Below, piece after piece: positions 38,723 through 46,390 of a stretch of DNA of 64,000 bases. The stretch is from Sphingomonas sp. Y57 (lineage in GTDB: Bacteria; Pseudomonadota; Alphaproteobacteria; Sphingomonadales; Sphingomonadaceae). Location: NCBI RefSeq assembly GCF_001015195.1, contig NZ_LDES01000009.1:1-64000 (forward strand), read 5' to 3'. Each line of letters begins with the position of its first letter. The stretch's first letter is position 1. The position numbers and the translations under genes are program-made. Under the pieces are notes generated by a model, which was not told the origin of the DNA, made no database searches, and was given only the letters and a program-made list of their open reading frames with translations.

Positions 38723-39265
38723 TCATACCAGTTTCCCATCGGCCAGCGCCGCGAGATCGCCGGGCCGGTTGACGTTGGGCAGCTCGATGCCCTCGATCAT
38801 CCGGGCGCCGGCCTCCGCCGCCCAGGCGCGGATCGCATGCTTGCGGTCTTCGGCCAGGAAGGCGTCGAGCCGATCGGCCAGCGCCGCCGGCCAGCGGCCG
38901 ATCACCGGCAGGCTCGCCAGGCAGGCCGCGCCCGGTGCGGCCGCCGTCAACCGCTCGATCAACGCAGCGGGCAACAGCGGCGTGTCGCACCCGACCGTCA
39001 GCACCGCTTCGAAGCCGTTCGCCCGCGCATGGTGGAGCGCGGCGCTGAGCCCGCCGAGCGGCCCCATGTCGGGCGCGGGGCGATCGGCGAGCATGGTCAG
39101 CCCGCCATGGTCGCGCCCACAGACCACCAGCGCCTCGACATGCGGGCGCAGCGCATCGGCCGCATGGTCGATCAGCGGCTTCCCCCGCCAGCATGCCAGG
39201 GCCTTGTCCGATCCGAAGCGGCTCGACCGGCCGCCGGCGATCAGCGCCCCGAGCAGGCGGGTCAC
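38723..39265 (-). CDS. mobA: Molybdenum cofactor guanylyltransferase MobA
   Basis: A 180-residue nucleotidyltransferase: ALIAGGRSSRFGSDKALACW at the N terminus (GTP-binding loop) and LTVGCDTPLLPAALIERLTA. It adds GMP to molybdopterin to form the MGD cofactor needed by formate dehydrogenase. The start is GTG at 39265, overlapping the fdhD stop as GTGA; this was chosen because family similarity starts there. Last gene of the fds operon, so cofactor supply is co-expressed with the enzyme. Confidence 0.88.
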   Translation of the reverse strand: MTRLLGALIAGGRSSRFGSDKALACWRGKPLIDHAADALRPHVEALVVCGRDHGGLTMLADRPAPDMGPLGGLSAALHHARANGFEAVLTVGCDTPLLPAALIERLTAAAPGAACLASLPVIGRWPAALADRLDAFLAEDRKHAIRAWAAEAGARMIEGIELPNVNRPGDLAALADGKLV

Positions 39266-40047
39266 GGCACCACCAGCATCGCGTCGGGCCGGGCAAGGGC
39301 GACCAGCCGCAGCCCCGCCTCGCGCGCCCGGTCGACCGCGAGGCCGGTCGGGGCCGAGACGGTGACGAGCGTCGGGCAACCCGCCAGTGCCGCCTTCTCG
39401 ACCAGTTCATAGGAACAGCGTGAACTGAGCAGCGCGAAGCCGCCGTCCCAGTCGAGCCCCTGCCGCAGCATCGCGCCGATCAGCTTGTCGAAGGCATTGT
39501 GCCGGCCGACATCCTCGCGCGCCAGCCGGATCGTCCCGTCGCGGCTACACAGCGCCGCGGCATGGACCCCGCCGGTCGCGGCGTTGAGCGGCTGGTGCGC
39601 CGACAGCCCCGCCAAGGCGGCGAAGATCGCCGCGTCGGCGGGCGGCGGCCCCGGCTCGACCCGCGGGAGGGCGCGTAGCGCTTGTTCGAGATTCTCGATC
39701 CCGCACAGCCCGCAGGAGGAGTCGGACACGCGGTGGCGGACACGCTCGGTGACGAGCGCCAGCCGATCGTCGGCGAGCGTGATGCGCAGCAGCATGCCGC
39801 GCTCGGCACGATGCGTGTCGACGTCGACGATCTGGCCGGCGGCATCGATCAGCCGCTCGGCCCGGCTGAAGCCGAAGGCCAGGTCTTCCAGGTCGGCGGC
39901 GCTGGCCATCAGCACCGCATAGCCGAGGCCGTTATAATCGATCGCGACCGGAGTCTCGTCGGCGACCGGCCGCTCGACCGGCTCGGCAACCCCTGCGGCG
40001 GCGACGCGCAGGAAAGACTGGCGGCGGACGGACGGCCCCTCGGCCAT
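39262..40047 (-). CDS. fdhD: Formate dehydrogenase sulfurtransferase FdhD
   Basis: A 261-residue protein. It has the two-Cys motif SSCGLCG in its flexible loop, which takes sulfur from a cysteine desulfurase and gives it to the molybdenum cofactor of formate dehydrogenase. Other blocks are SAHQPLNAATGGVHAAALCS, REDVGRHNAFDKLIGAMLRQ and LLSSRCSYELVEKAALAGCP. The ATG at 40047 is 1 bp after the fdsD stop. Confidence 0.94.
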   Translation of the reverse strand: MAEGPSVRRQSFLRVAAAGVAEPVERPVADETPVAIDYNGLGYAVLMASAADLEDLAFGFSRAERLIDAAGQIVDVDTHRAERGMLLRITLADDRLALVTERVRHRVSDSSCGLCGIENLEQALRALPRVEPGPPPADAAIFAALAGLSAHQPLNAATGGVHAAALCSRDGTIRLAREDVGRHNAFDKLIGAMLRQGLDWDGGFALLSSRCSYELVEKAALAGCPTLVTVSAPTGLAVDRAREAGLRLVALARPDAMLVVP

Positions 40048-40048
40048 G

Positions 40049-40345
40049 TCAGCCCGCGTCGGAGGCGCCGGGCTCGTCGACGGCAGCGAAGCGGGTCGCG
40101 CCGGTCTGCGACCCGGGTTCCACCCCTTCACGCAGACGCGACAGCGCGGCCGAGGCGGTGGCGCCCAGCGCGCCGGCATGTTCCGCCGCCAGCGCGAGAA
40201 TCCGCGCCTTCATGCGCGGGTCCCAATATTTGAGCAGATGGTCCTCGGTCGCCGCCACGGCATGGTCATGTCCCAGCGCCTCGAAATTGCGGGCGATCTG
40301 GTTCGCCATATAGACGAGCTTCTCGTCGTTGGTCATCCCGCTCAT
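40049..40345 (-). CDS. fdsD: NAD-dependent formate dehydrogenase delta subunit
   Basis: A 98-residue protein with the delta-subunit pattern KLVYMANQIARNFEALGHDH, HLLKYWDPRMKARILALAAE. FdsD is needed for stability or maturation of the FdsGBA complex. The start ATG overlaps the fdsA stop (ATGA); a second in-frame ATG at residue 4 is also possible. The C terminus (about residue 70 on) is longer and polar. Confidence 0.88.
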   Translation of the reverse strand: MSGMTNDEKLVYMANQIARNFEALGHDHAVAATEDHLLKYWDPRMKARILALAAEHAGALGATASAALSRLREGVEPGSQTGATRFAAVDEPGASDAG

Positions 40346-43185
40346 TCGGCGGCCTCGACGAGGATGCGGCGGCTCTGCCGCGCCTGCTCGGCATAGTCCT
40401 CCTGCCAGTCGGATGGGCCGTTGGACAGGCCGACCTGCACCGCCGTCACCTTGTACTCGGGACAGTTGGTCGCCCAGTCGGAATAGTCGGTGGTGATGAC
40501 GTTGGCCTGCGTCGCCGGGTGGTGGAAGGTGGTGTAGACAACGCCGGGGGCGACCCGCTCGGTCACGGTCGCGCGCAGCGTCGTCTCCCCCGCGCGGCTG
40601 CGCAGATAGACCCAGTCGCGATCCTTGATACCGCGATTCTCGGCATCGAGCGGGTGTATCTCCAGCAGGTCCTCGGCATGCCAGACGACGTTAGCCGTCC
40701 GCCGCGTCTGCGCGCCGACATTATATTGGCTGAGAATGCGGCCGGTGGTCAGCAGCAGCGGATAGCGCGGCCCTGTCTTCTCGTCGGTGGCGACATAATC
40801 GGTGACGACGAATTTGCCCTTGCCGCGCGCGAAGCCGTCGATGTGCATCGTCGGCGTGCCGAGCGGCGCCTTCTCGTTGGCGGGCCACTGGATCGAGCCA
40901 TGCTCCGCGATCAGGTCGAAGCTGACTCCGACGAAGCTCGGCGTGAGGCGGGCGATCTCGTCCATGATCTCGGAGGGATGGCCGTAATTCCAGTCGAGCC
41001 CCATCGCCCGGGCAACGAGCTGGACGATCTCCCAATCCGCATAGCCGTTGAGCGGCGCCATCACCTTGCGGACGAGCTGGATGCGGCGCTCGGCATTGGT
41101 GAAGGTCCCGTCCTTCTCGAGGAAGGTCGAGCCCGGGAGGAAGACATGGGCGTAGTTGGCGGTCTCGTTGAGGAACAGGTCCTGCACCACCACGCATTCC
41201 ATCGCGGCGAGACCGGCGGCGACATGGGTCGTATTGGGGTCGGACTGGAGGATGTCCTCGCCCTGGATGAAAAGCCCCTTGAAGACGCCGTCCGTCGCGG
41301 CGTCTAGCATGTTGTTGATCCGCAAGCCCGGCTCGGGATCGAGCGGCACGCCCCACGCCGCCTCGAACATCGCGCGCGTCGCCGGATCGGAGACGTGGCG
41401 ATAGCCCGAATATTCGTGCGGGAAGCTGCCCATGTCGCACGAGCCCTGGACGTTGTTCTGCCCGCGCAGCGGGTTGACGCCCACGCCCTCGCGACCAATG
41501 TTGCCGGTCGCCATGGCGAGGTTGGCGATCGCCATCACCGTCGACGATCCCTGGCTGTGCTCGGTGACGCCGAGGCCATAATAGATCGCGCCGTTTCCGC
41601 CGGTCGCATAGAGCCGGGCCGCGGCCCGCAACTCGGCGGCGGGAACCCCCGTCAGCGCCTCGGTCGCTTCGGGCGATCGGTGCGGTTCGGCCACGAATGC
41701 GGCCCAGTCCTGATATTCGTCCCAGTCGCACCGTTCGCGGATATAGGCCTCATCTGCCAGCCCCTCCTCGACGATGACATGCGCCATCGCGGTCAGCACC
41801 GCGACATTGGTGCCCGGCTTGAGCGGCAGGTGATGGTCGGCGGCGATCCGCGCGCTGCGCACCAGATCGGTGCGGCGCGGATCGACGACGATCAACTTCG
41901 CCCCCTGACGCAGCCGCCGCTTCATCCGGCTGGCGAAGACCGGGTGGCCGTCGGTCGGGTTGGCGCCGATCACCATGATCACGTCCGCCTGCTGGACGCT
42001 GTCGAAATCCTGGGTGCCGGCCGATGTGCCGAAGGTCGTCTTCAGCCCATAGCCGGTCGGCGAATGGCAGACCCGCGCACAGGTATCGACATTGTTGTTG
42101 CCGAAGCCCTGCCGGATCAGCTTCTGGACGAGGAAGGTCTCCTCGTTGGTGCAGCGGCTGGAGGTGATGCCGCCGACCGAACGGGTGCCGTAGGTCGCCT
42201 GGATGCGGCGGAACTCGGACGCGACATGGGCGATCGCCTCCTCCCAGCCCACCTCGCGCCACGGCTGGTCGACCGAGGCGCGGACCATCGGCTTCACGAT
42301 GCGCTCGCGGTGCTGGGCATAGCCCCAGGCGAAGCGGCCCTTGACGCAGCTATGGCCGCGATTGGCCTTGCCGTCCTTCCAAGGCACCATCCGCACCAGT
42401 TCCTCGCCGCGCAGCTCGGCGCGGAAGGCGCAGCCGACCCCGCAATAGGCGCAGGTGGTGACGACGGCGCGGTCGGGCGTGCCCTTCTCGATCACCGACT
42501 TCTCGATCAACGCCGAGGTCGGGCAGGCCTGGACGCAGGCGCCGCAGCTCACGCATTCGGAGGAGAGGAAGTCCTGGTCCTGGCTGGCGGCGATGTGCGA
42601 CTGGAAGCCGCGCCCGTCGACGGTCAGCGCCAGCGTCCCCTGCACCTCGTCGCAGGCGCGTACGCAGCGCGAACAGACGATGCACTTGGTGCTGTCGAAG
42701 GTGAAATAGGGGTTGGACTCGTCCTTCCCGGCGACCAGATGGTTCTCCCCCTCATAGCCGTAGCGCACCTCGCGCAGGCCGACTGCGCCGGCCATGTCCT
42801 GCAATTCGCAGTCGCCATTGGCAGGGCAGGTCAGGCAGTCGAGCGGATGGTCGGAGATGTAGAGTTCCATCACCCCGCGTCGCAGCTGTTGCAGCTTGGC
42901 GGTCTGGGTGCGGACCACCATGCCCGGCGCCACTGGCGTCGTGCAGGAGGCGGGATAGCCCGCCCGTCCGTCGATCTCGACGAGGCACAGCCGGCACGAA
43001 CCGAAACTGTCGAGCATGTCGGTCGCGCAGAGCTTGGGGATGGTCGTCCCCATCAGCGCCGCCGCGCGCATGATCGATGTTCCCTCGGGCACCTCGACCC
43101 GCTGGTCGTCGATGGTCAGCGCCACCATCGGGCCGGTCACGGGCACCGCCTTGGTGCCGAGGTCGATTTCGCCGATCCACGCCAT
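40342..43185 (-). CDS. fdsA: NAD-dependent formate dehydrogenase catalytic subunit alpha
   Basis: A 947-residue Mo-bis-MGD enzyme. The N-terminal part is NuoG-like: [2Fe-2S] Cys53, 64, 67, 81; a His113-Cys117-Cys120-Cys126 cluster; two ferredoxin clusters at Cys168/171/174/178 and Cys211/214/217/221; and Cys245/248/252/280 of the catalytic domain. Active-site Cys373-His374 (ARVCHSPTGYG) shows a Cys, not selenocysteine, enzyme. It oxidises formate to CO2 and passes electrons through FdsB to NAD+. The ATG at 43185 was chosen; the longer frame begins with low-complexity Arg sequence. Confidence 0.96.
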   Translation of the reverse strand: MAWIGEIDLGTKAVPVTGPMVALTIDDQRVEVPEGTSIMRAAALMGTTIPKLCATDMLDSFGSCRLCLVEIDGRAGYPASCTTPVAPGMVVRTQTAKLQQLRRGVMELYISDHPLDCLTCPANGDCELQDMAGAVGLREVRYGYEGENHLVAGKDESNPYFTFDSTKCIVCSRCVRACDEVQGTLALTVDGRGFQSHIAASQDQDFLSSECVSCGACVQACPTSALIEKSVIEKGTPDRAVVTTCAYCGVGCAFRAELRGEELVRMVPWKDGKANRGHSCVKGRFAWGYAQHRERIVKPMVRASVDQPWREVGWEEAIAHVASEFRRIQATYGTRSVGGITSSRCTNEETFLVQKLIRQGFGNNNVDTCARVCHSPTGYGLKTTFGTSAGTQDFDSVQQADVIMVIGANPTDGHPVFASRMKRRLRQGAKLIVVDPRRTDLVRSARIAADHHLPLKPGTNVAVLTAMAHVIVEEGLADEAYIRERCDWDEYQDWAAFVAEPHRSPEATEALTGVPAAELRAAARLYATGGNGAIYYGLGVTEHSQGSSTVMAIANLAMATGNIGREGVGVNPLRGQNNVQGSCDMGSFPHEYSGYRHVSDPATRAMFEAAWGVPLDPEPGLRINNMLDAATDGVFKGLFIQGEDILQSDPNTTHVAAGLAAMECVVVQDLFLNETANYAHVFLPGSTFLEKDGTFTNAERRIQLVRKVMAPLNGYADWEIVQLVARAMGLDWNYGHPSEIMDEIARLTPSFVGVSFDLIAEHGSIQWPANEKAPLGTPTMHIDGFARGKGKFVVTDYVATDEKTGPRYPLLLTTGRILSQYNVGAQTRRTANVVWHAEDLLEIHPLDAENRGIKDRDWVYLRSRAGETTLRATVTERVAPGVVYTTFHHPATQANVITTDYSDWATNCPEYKVTAVQVGLSNGPSDWQEDYAEQARQSRRILVEAAE

Positions 43186-43189
43186 GGGC

Positions 43190-44740
43190 CTACTCCGCCG
43201 CCGCCGGCATCGCCGGCGCGTCACCAAAATCTTCCGGGAAATGGTTCAGCGCGCTCAGCACGGGATAGGGGGTGAAACCGCCGAGCGCGCAGAGCGATCC
43301 GTATTTCATCGTGTCGCACAGGTCGCGCAGCAGGACGATCTCTTGCTCGACGCTCTTCTCCCGCGCCTTCGCGTTGCGCATCTGCGGCAGCGCCTCGACC
43401 CGGTCGCGGCCGCGCCCGCCGGCGATTATCCGGTCGATCGTCTCGACCCCGCGGGTCGATCCGATCCGGCAGGGGGTGCATTTGCCGCAGCTCTCGACCG
43501 CGCAGAACTCCATCGCGAAGCGGGCCATCTGCGCCATGTCGACGCTGTCGTCGAACACGGTGATCCCGGCATGGCCGATCAGCGCCCCGGCCGCCGCGAA
43601 GGATTCATAGTCGAACGGCAGGTCGAACATCGACGGCGGGAGATAGGCGCCGAGCGGCCCGCCGACCTGCACCGCGCGCACCGGCCGGCCCGAGGCGGTG
43701 CCGCCGCCGACCGTCTCGACCAGCTCGCCCAGGCTGATGCCGAAGCCGATCTCGAACAGGCCGCCATTGCGGATGTTGCCGGCAAGCTGCACCGGCATGG
43801 TGCCGCGCGACCGGCCGAAGCCGACCGCCGCATAGGCTTCCGCTCCCTCGCTCAGGATGAACGGGACGGCGGCGAGGCTGAGCACGTTGTTGATCACGGT
43901 CGGCTGGCCGAACAGCCCCTCGATCGCGGGCAGCGGCGGCTTGGCGCGGACCTGTCCGCGCTTGCCCTCGATGCTGTCGAGCAGCGCGGTCTCCTCGCCG
44001 CAGACATAGGCCCCCGCCCCTACCCGCACCTCGATCGTGAAGGGCGCGAGCAGCGATGCCGAGCGTTCGATCGCACCCTGCATCGCCCGGATCGCGAAGG
44101 GATATTCGGAGCGGATATAGACATAACCGTGGCCGGCACCGACGGCATGGGCGGCAATCGCCATGCCCTCGATCAGGCAATAGGGATCACCTTCCATCAG
44201 CATCCGATCGGCGAAGGTGCCGCTGTCGCCTTCGTCGGCGTTGCAGACGACGAACTTCTCGCCGCCCTTGGCGTCGAGCACGGTCTGCCACTTGATCCCG
44301 GTCGGGAAGCCCGCGCCGCCGCGGCCGCGCAAGCCCGACGCCTTGACCGCGTCGATCACCGCTTGTGGGGCCATCGCCCGCGCTGCCTCCAGCCCGCGCC
44401 AGCCGCCGCTCGCGGCATAGGCGGCAAGGTCGAGCGGATCGTTGATCCCGCAGCGCGCGAAGGTGAAACGCTGCTGCCGGGCGAAGAAAGGAAGCGCGTC
44501 GACGGGGCCGAGCCGGCGCGGATGGTCGCCCGCCAGGACCGCCGCGACGTCGCCGGGGCCGACCGGGCCATAGCCGATCCGCGCCTCGCCCTCCTGCACC
44601 TCGACCAGCGGCTCGATCGCGAACAGGCCGCGGCTGCCGGTGCGGACGACGGTGCAGCCGGCGTCGGCGAAGGCGTCGGCCAGCGCGTCGGCGCCGAGCG
44701 CGACCGAGGCCATGTCGGCGCTGATGAAGACCGTGGTCAT
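43190..44740 (-). CDS. fdsB: NAD-dependent formate dehydrogenase beta subunit (NuoF-like)
   Basis: A 516-residue fusion: an N-terminal thioredoxin-like [2Fe-2S] domain followed by NuoF. The FMN/NADH site is in GLRGRGGAGFPTGIKWQTVL and VCNADEGDSGTFADRMLM; the [4Fe-4S] motif is ESCGKCTPCRIGSTRG with a further Cys near LRDLCDTMKYGSLCALGG. It is the NAD+-reducing diaphorase part of FdsGBA. Four bp separate it from fdsA; it overlaps fdsG by four bases. Confidence 0.95.
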   Translation of the reverse strand: MTTVFISADMASVALGADALADAFADAGCTVVRTGSRGLFAIEPLVEVQEGEARIGYGPVGPGDVAAVLAGDHPRRLGPVDALPFFARQQRFTFARCGINDPLDLAAYAASGGWRGLEAARAMAPQAVIDAVKASGLRGRGGAGFPTGIKWQTVLDAKGGEKFVVCNADEGDSGTFADRMLMEGDPYCLIEGMAIAAHAVGAGHGYVYIRSEYPFAIRAMQGAIERSASLLAPFTIEVRVGAGAYVCGEETALLDSIEGKRGQVRAKPPLPAIEGLFGQPTVINNVLSLAAVPFILSEGAEAYAAVGFGRSRGTMPVQLAGNIRNGGLFEIGFGISLGELVETVGGGTASGRPVRAVQVGGPLGAYLPPSMFDLPFDYESFAAAGALIGHAGITVFDDSVDMAQMARFAMEFCAVESCGKCTPCRIGSTRGVETIDRIIAGGRGRDRVEALPQMRNAKAREKSVEQEIVLLRDLCDTMKYGSLCALGGFTPYPVLSALNHFPEDFGDAPAMPAAAE

Positions 44741-45213
44741 GCCGCCACCGTCGCGGCAATGCGCTCGATCGCCGCCGCGTCGTCGATCCGCGCGACCGGC
44801 GCGCCGTCAACCAGCGCATTGGGCCCGATCGCGCAGAGGCCGAGGCAATAGACCGGTTCGAGCGTCACCTGCCCGTCGGCGCGGGTCTCGCCCATCGCCA
44901 CGCACAGCCGTTCGGCCAGCGCCGCCTCGATCGCCACGCCGCCGCGCGAGCGGCAGCTTTCGGCCCGGCAATATTTGACGACGTGCCGCCCGGCCGGCGC
45001 CTTGCGGAAGTCATGGTAGAAGCTGACGACGCCGTGCACTTCGGCACGACTGAGGTTCATCGCCTGAGCAACGGCGGCGACCGTCTCCTCGCCGACGAAG
45101 CCCAGTTCCTCCTGCAGGTCGTGCAGCAACGGCAGCAACGCCCCGCGCCGGTCGCCCTGCGCGGCCAGGAGGCGCGCGACCACTGCCTCGATCGGGTCTC
45201 TTCTCTCCGTCAT
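44737..45213 (-). CDS. fdsG: NAD-dependent formate dehydrogenase gamma subunit (NuoE-like)
   Basis: A 158-residue NuoE-like protein carrying one [2Fe-2S] cluster: the first Cys pair is in YCRAESCRSRGG and the second in PVYCLGLCAIGPNALVDG. It precedes fdsB, the usual order. The upstream 69 bp contain a palindrome likely bound by the LysR regulator encoded next to it. Confidence 0.94.
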   Translation of the reverse strand: MTERRDPIEAVVARLLAAQGDRRGALLPLLHDLQEELGFVGEETVAAVAQAMNLSRAEVHGVVSFYHDFRKAPAGRHVVKYCRAESCRSRGGVAIEAALAERLCVAMGETRADGQVTLEPVYCLGLCAIGPNALVDGAPVARIDDAAAIERIAATVAA

Positions 45214-45265
45214 GGCCCGGATGTGACCCCGCCGCCCGGAAGGGTCAAATCACTAATCCCAATGA

Positions 45266-45286
45266 TTGATAGAGACTGCCTATCAA
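45266..45286. promoter_or_regulatory. Candidate FdsR operator at the fds operon
   Basis: TTGATAG-AGACTGC-CTATCAA is a perfect 7-bp inverted repeat spaced by 7 bases. It lies about 50 bp upstream of fdsG and overlaps the fdsR stop. The same GATAG-N7-CTATC core recurs upstream of fdsR (46199-46215), as expected for a LysR-type regulator that controls both genes. Confidence 0.65.
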
Positions 45287-46185
45287 ATCCTGAAGCCGTC
45301 GGGCAGTGCAACGGCGCGCGCGACGGCGAGCGCCGCCGCCGCCAACGGCCCGACCGGATGACGGTTGGGGACGATCACGCCGATCCGGCTGGCCGGGGCA
45401 GGATCATCGAACGGAAGGATGCGAGCCCAGTTCATGCCGGGCAGCAGCGCCAGATAGCTGTCGGGCATGATCGTTGCAAAGCCGCCCGCCTGGACCATCG
45501 CCAGCAGCGCGACATAGCTGTCTGCGGTTGCCCGCGGCCGGATGGCGAGGCCGCGCTCGGCGAGCCGCGTGTCGAGGATGCGGCGGTTCTGCATGCCCGG
45601 GTGGAGCAGGCAGAGATCGGACGCCGCCGCCTCGGCCCAGCCGATCGAGGTTCGCCCGTCGAAATCGCCGCCAGCGCGGGCCAGGAAGATGTAGCGCTCC
45701 GCATAGAGCGGCGCGGCGAGCATGTCGGCCGGCGGCTCATGGTCGAGATAGGTGAGCCCGGCGTCGAGGTCGAACGCGACCAGGCCGCGCTCGATCTCGC
45801 GCGAGGTGAGCGAGCGCACCGACAGGGTCGACGCCGGATGCCCGGCGAGCAGCGCCCGTGCCAGATAGCCGGTCGCCGGCATCGCCGCCGGGATCACGCC
45901 CAGCCGGAATTCGCCCTGGAGCGGGCCGTCGATCGCTTCCATCGCATGAGCCATGCCGTCATAGACGGCGATGAGCTGCTGCGCCCAGGGCAGCATCGCC
46001 TGCCCTTCCGGGCTGAGCCCGATATAGCGCCGCTCGCGCAGCACCAGCCTGTGGCCGAACTGCTCCTCCAGCGTGGCGATCCCGGCCGACAGCGTCGGTT
46101 GGGTGACGCCGCACGCCTCGGCCGCGCGGGCGAAATGGCCTTCCCGGGCCAAGGTGGTGAAATAGCGCAACAGGCGAAGCTGCAT
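45283..46185 (-). CDS. fdsR: LysR-family regulator of formate dehydrogenase
   Basis: A 300-residue LysR regulator: N-terminal winged HTH (LLRYFTTLAREGHFARAAEA, CGVTQPTLSAGIATLEEQFG) and two-lobed effector domain. It lies directly upstream of fdsG on the same strand, the position of FdsR, the formate-responsive regulator in Cupriavidus. The ATG at 46185 has GGAG about 7 bases upstream. The shared palindrome at 45266 and 46199 supports the assignment. Confidence 0.82.
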   Translation of the reverse strand: MQLRLLRYFTTLAREGHFARAAEACGVTQPTLSAGIATLEEQFGHRLVLRERRYIGLSPEGQAMLPWAQQLIAVYDGMAHAMEAIDGPLQGEFRLGVIPAAMPATGYLARALLAGHPASTLSVRSLTSREIERGLVAFDLDAGLTYLDHEPPADMLAAPLYAERYIFLARAGGDFDGRTSIGWAEAAASDLCLLHPGMQNRRILDTRLAERGLAIRPRATADSYVALLAMVQAGGFATIMPDSYLALLPGMNWARILPFDDPAPASRIGVIVPNRHPVGPLAAAALAVARAVALPDGFRI

Positions 46186-46198
46186 CGATGCTCCTCTC

Positions 46199-46215
46199 GA
46201 TAGACGGGCCCTATC
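46199..46215. promoter_or_regulatory. Candidate FdsR operator upstream of fdsR
   Basis: GATAG-ACGGGCC-CTATC has the same arms and 7-base spacing as the site at 45266-45286. It begins 14 bases upstream of the fdsR start codon, suitable for autoregulation. Confidence 0.6.
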
Positions 46216-46390
46216 ATGCCGCGAGGGCCGGCGCGACCGCCGAGACCGGGCCGGCCAACGAAACTTCGCTGGACAAAGGCTCTGCTGCGGCGGCAAACCA
46301 TCAGCGGGGAGATCTTGCGATGCACGCAGGTCGGGGGACATCGAGGGGGCCGCGCGACAGGATGAAGCCGCCGTGCGCCCGAGTCCGCCG

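Noticed and set aside
41395-43275. 626-residue frame antisense to fdsA
   Set aside because: fdsA on the opposite strand has all cofactor motifs; the antisense product is low in hydrophobic pattern and has no family features.
43016-44851. 611-residue frame antisense to fdsB
   Set aside because: Same reasoning: fdsB is certain on the reverse strand and the forward product shows no motif.
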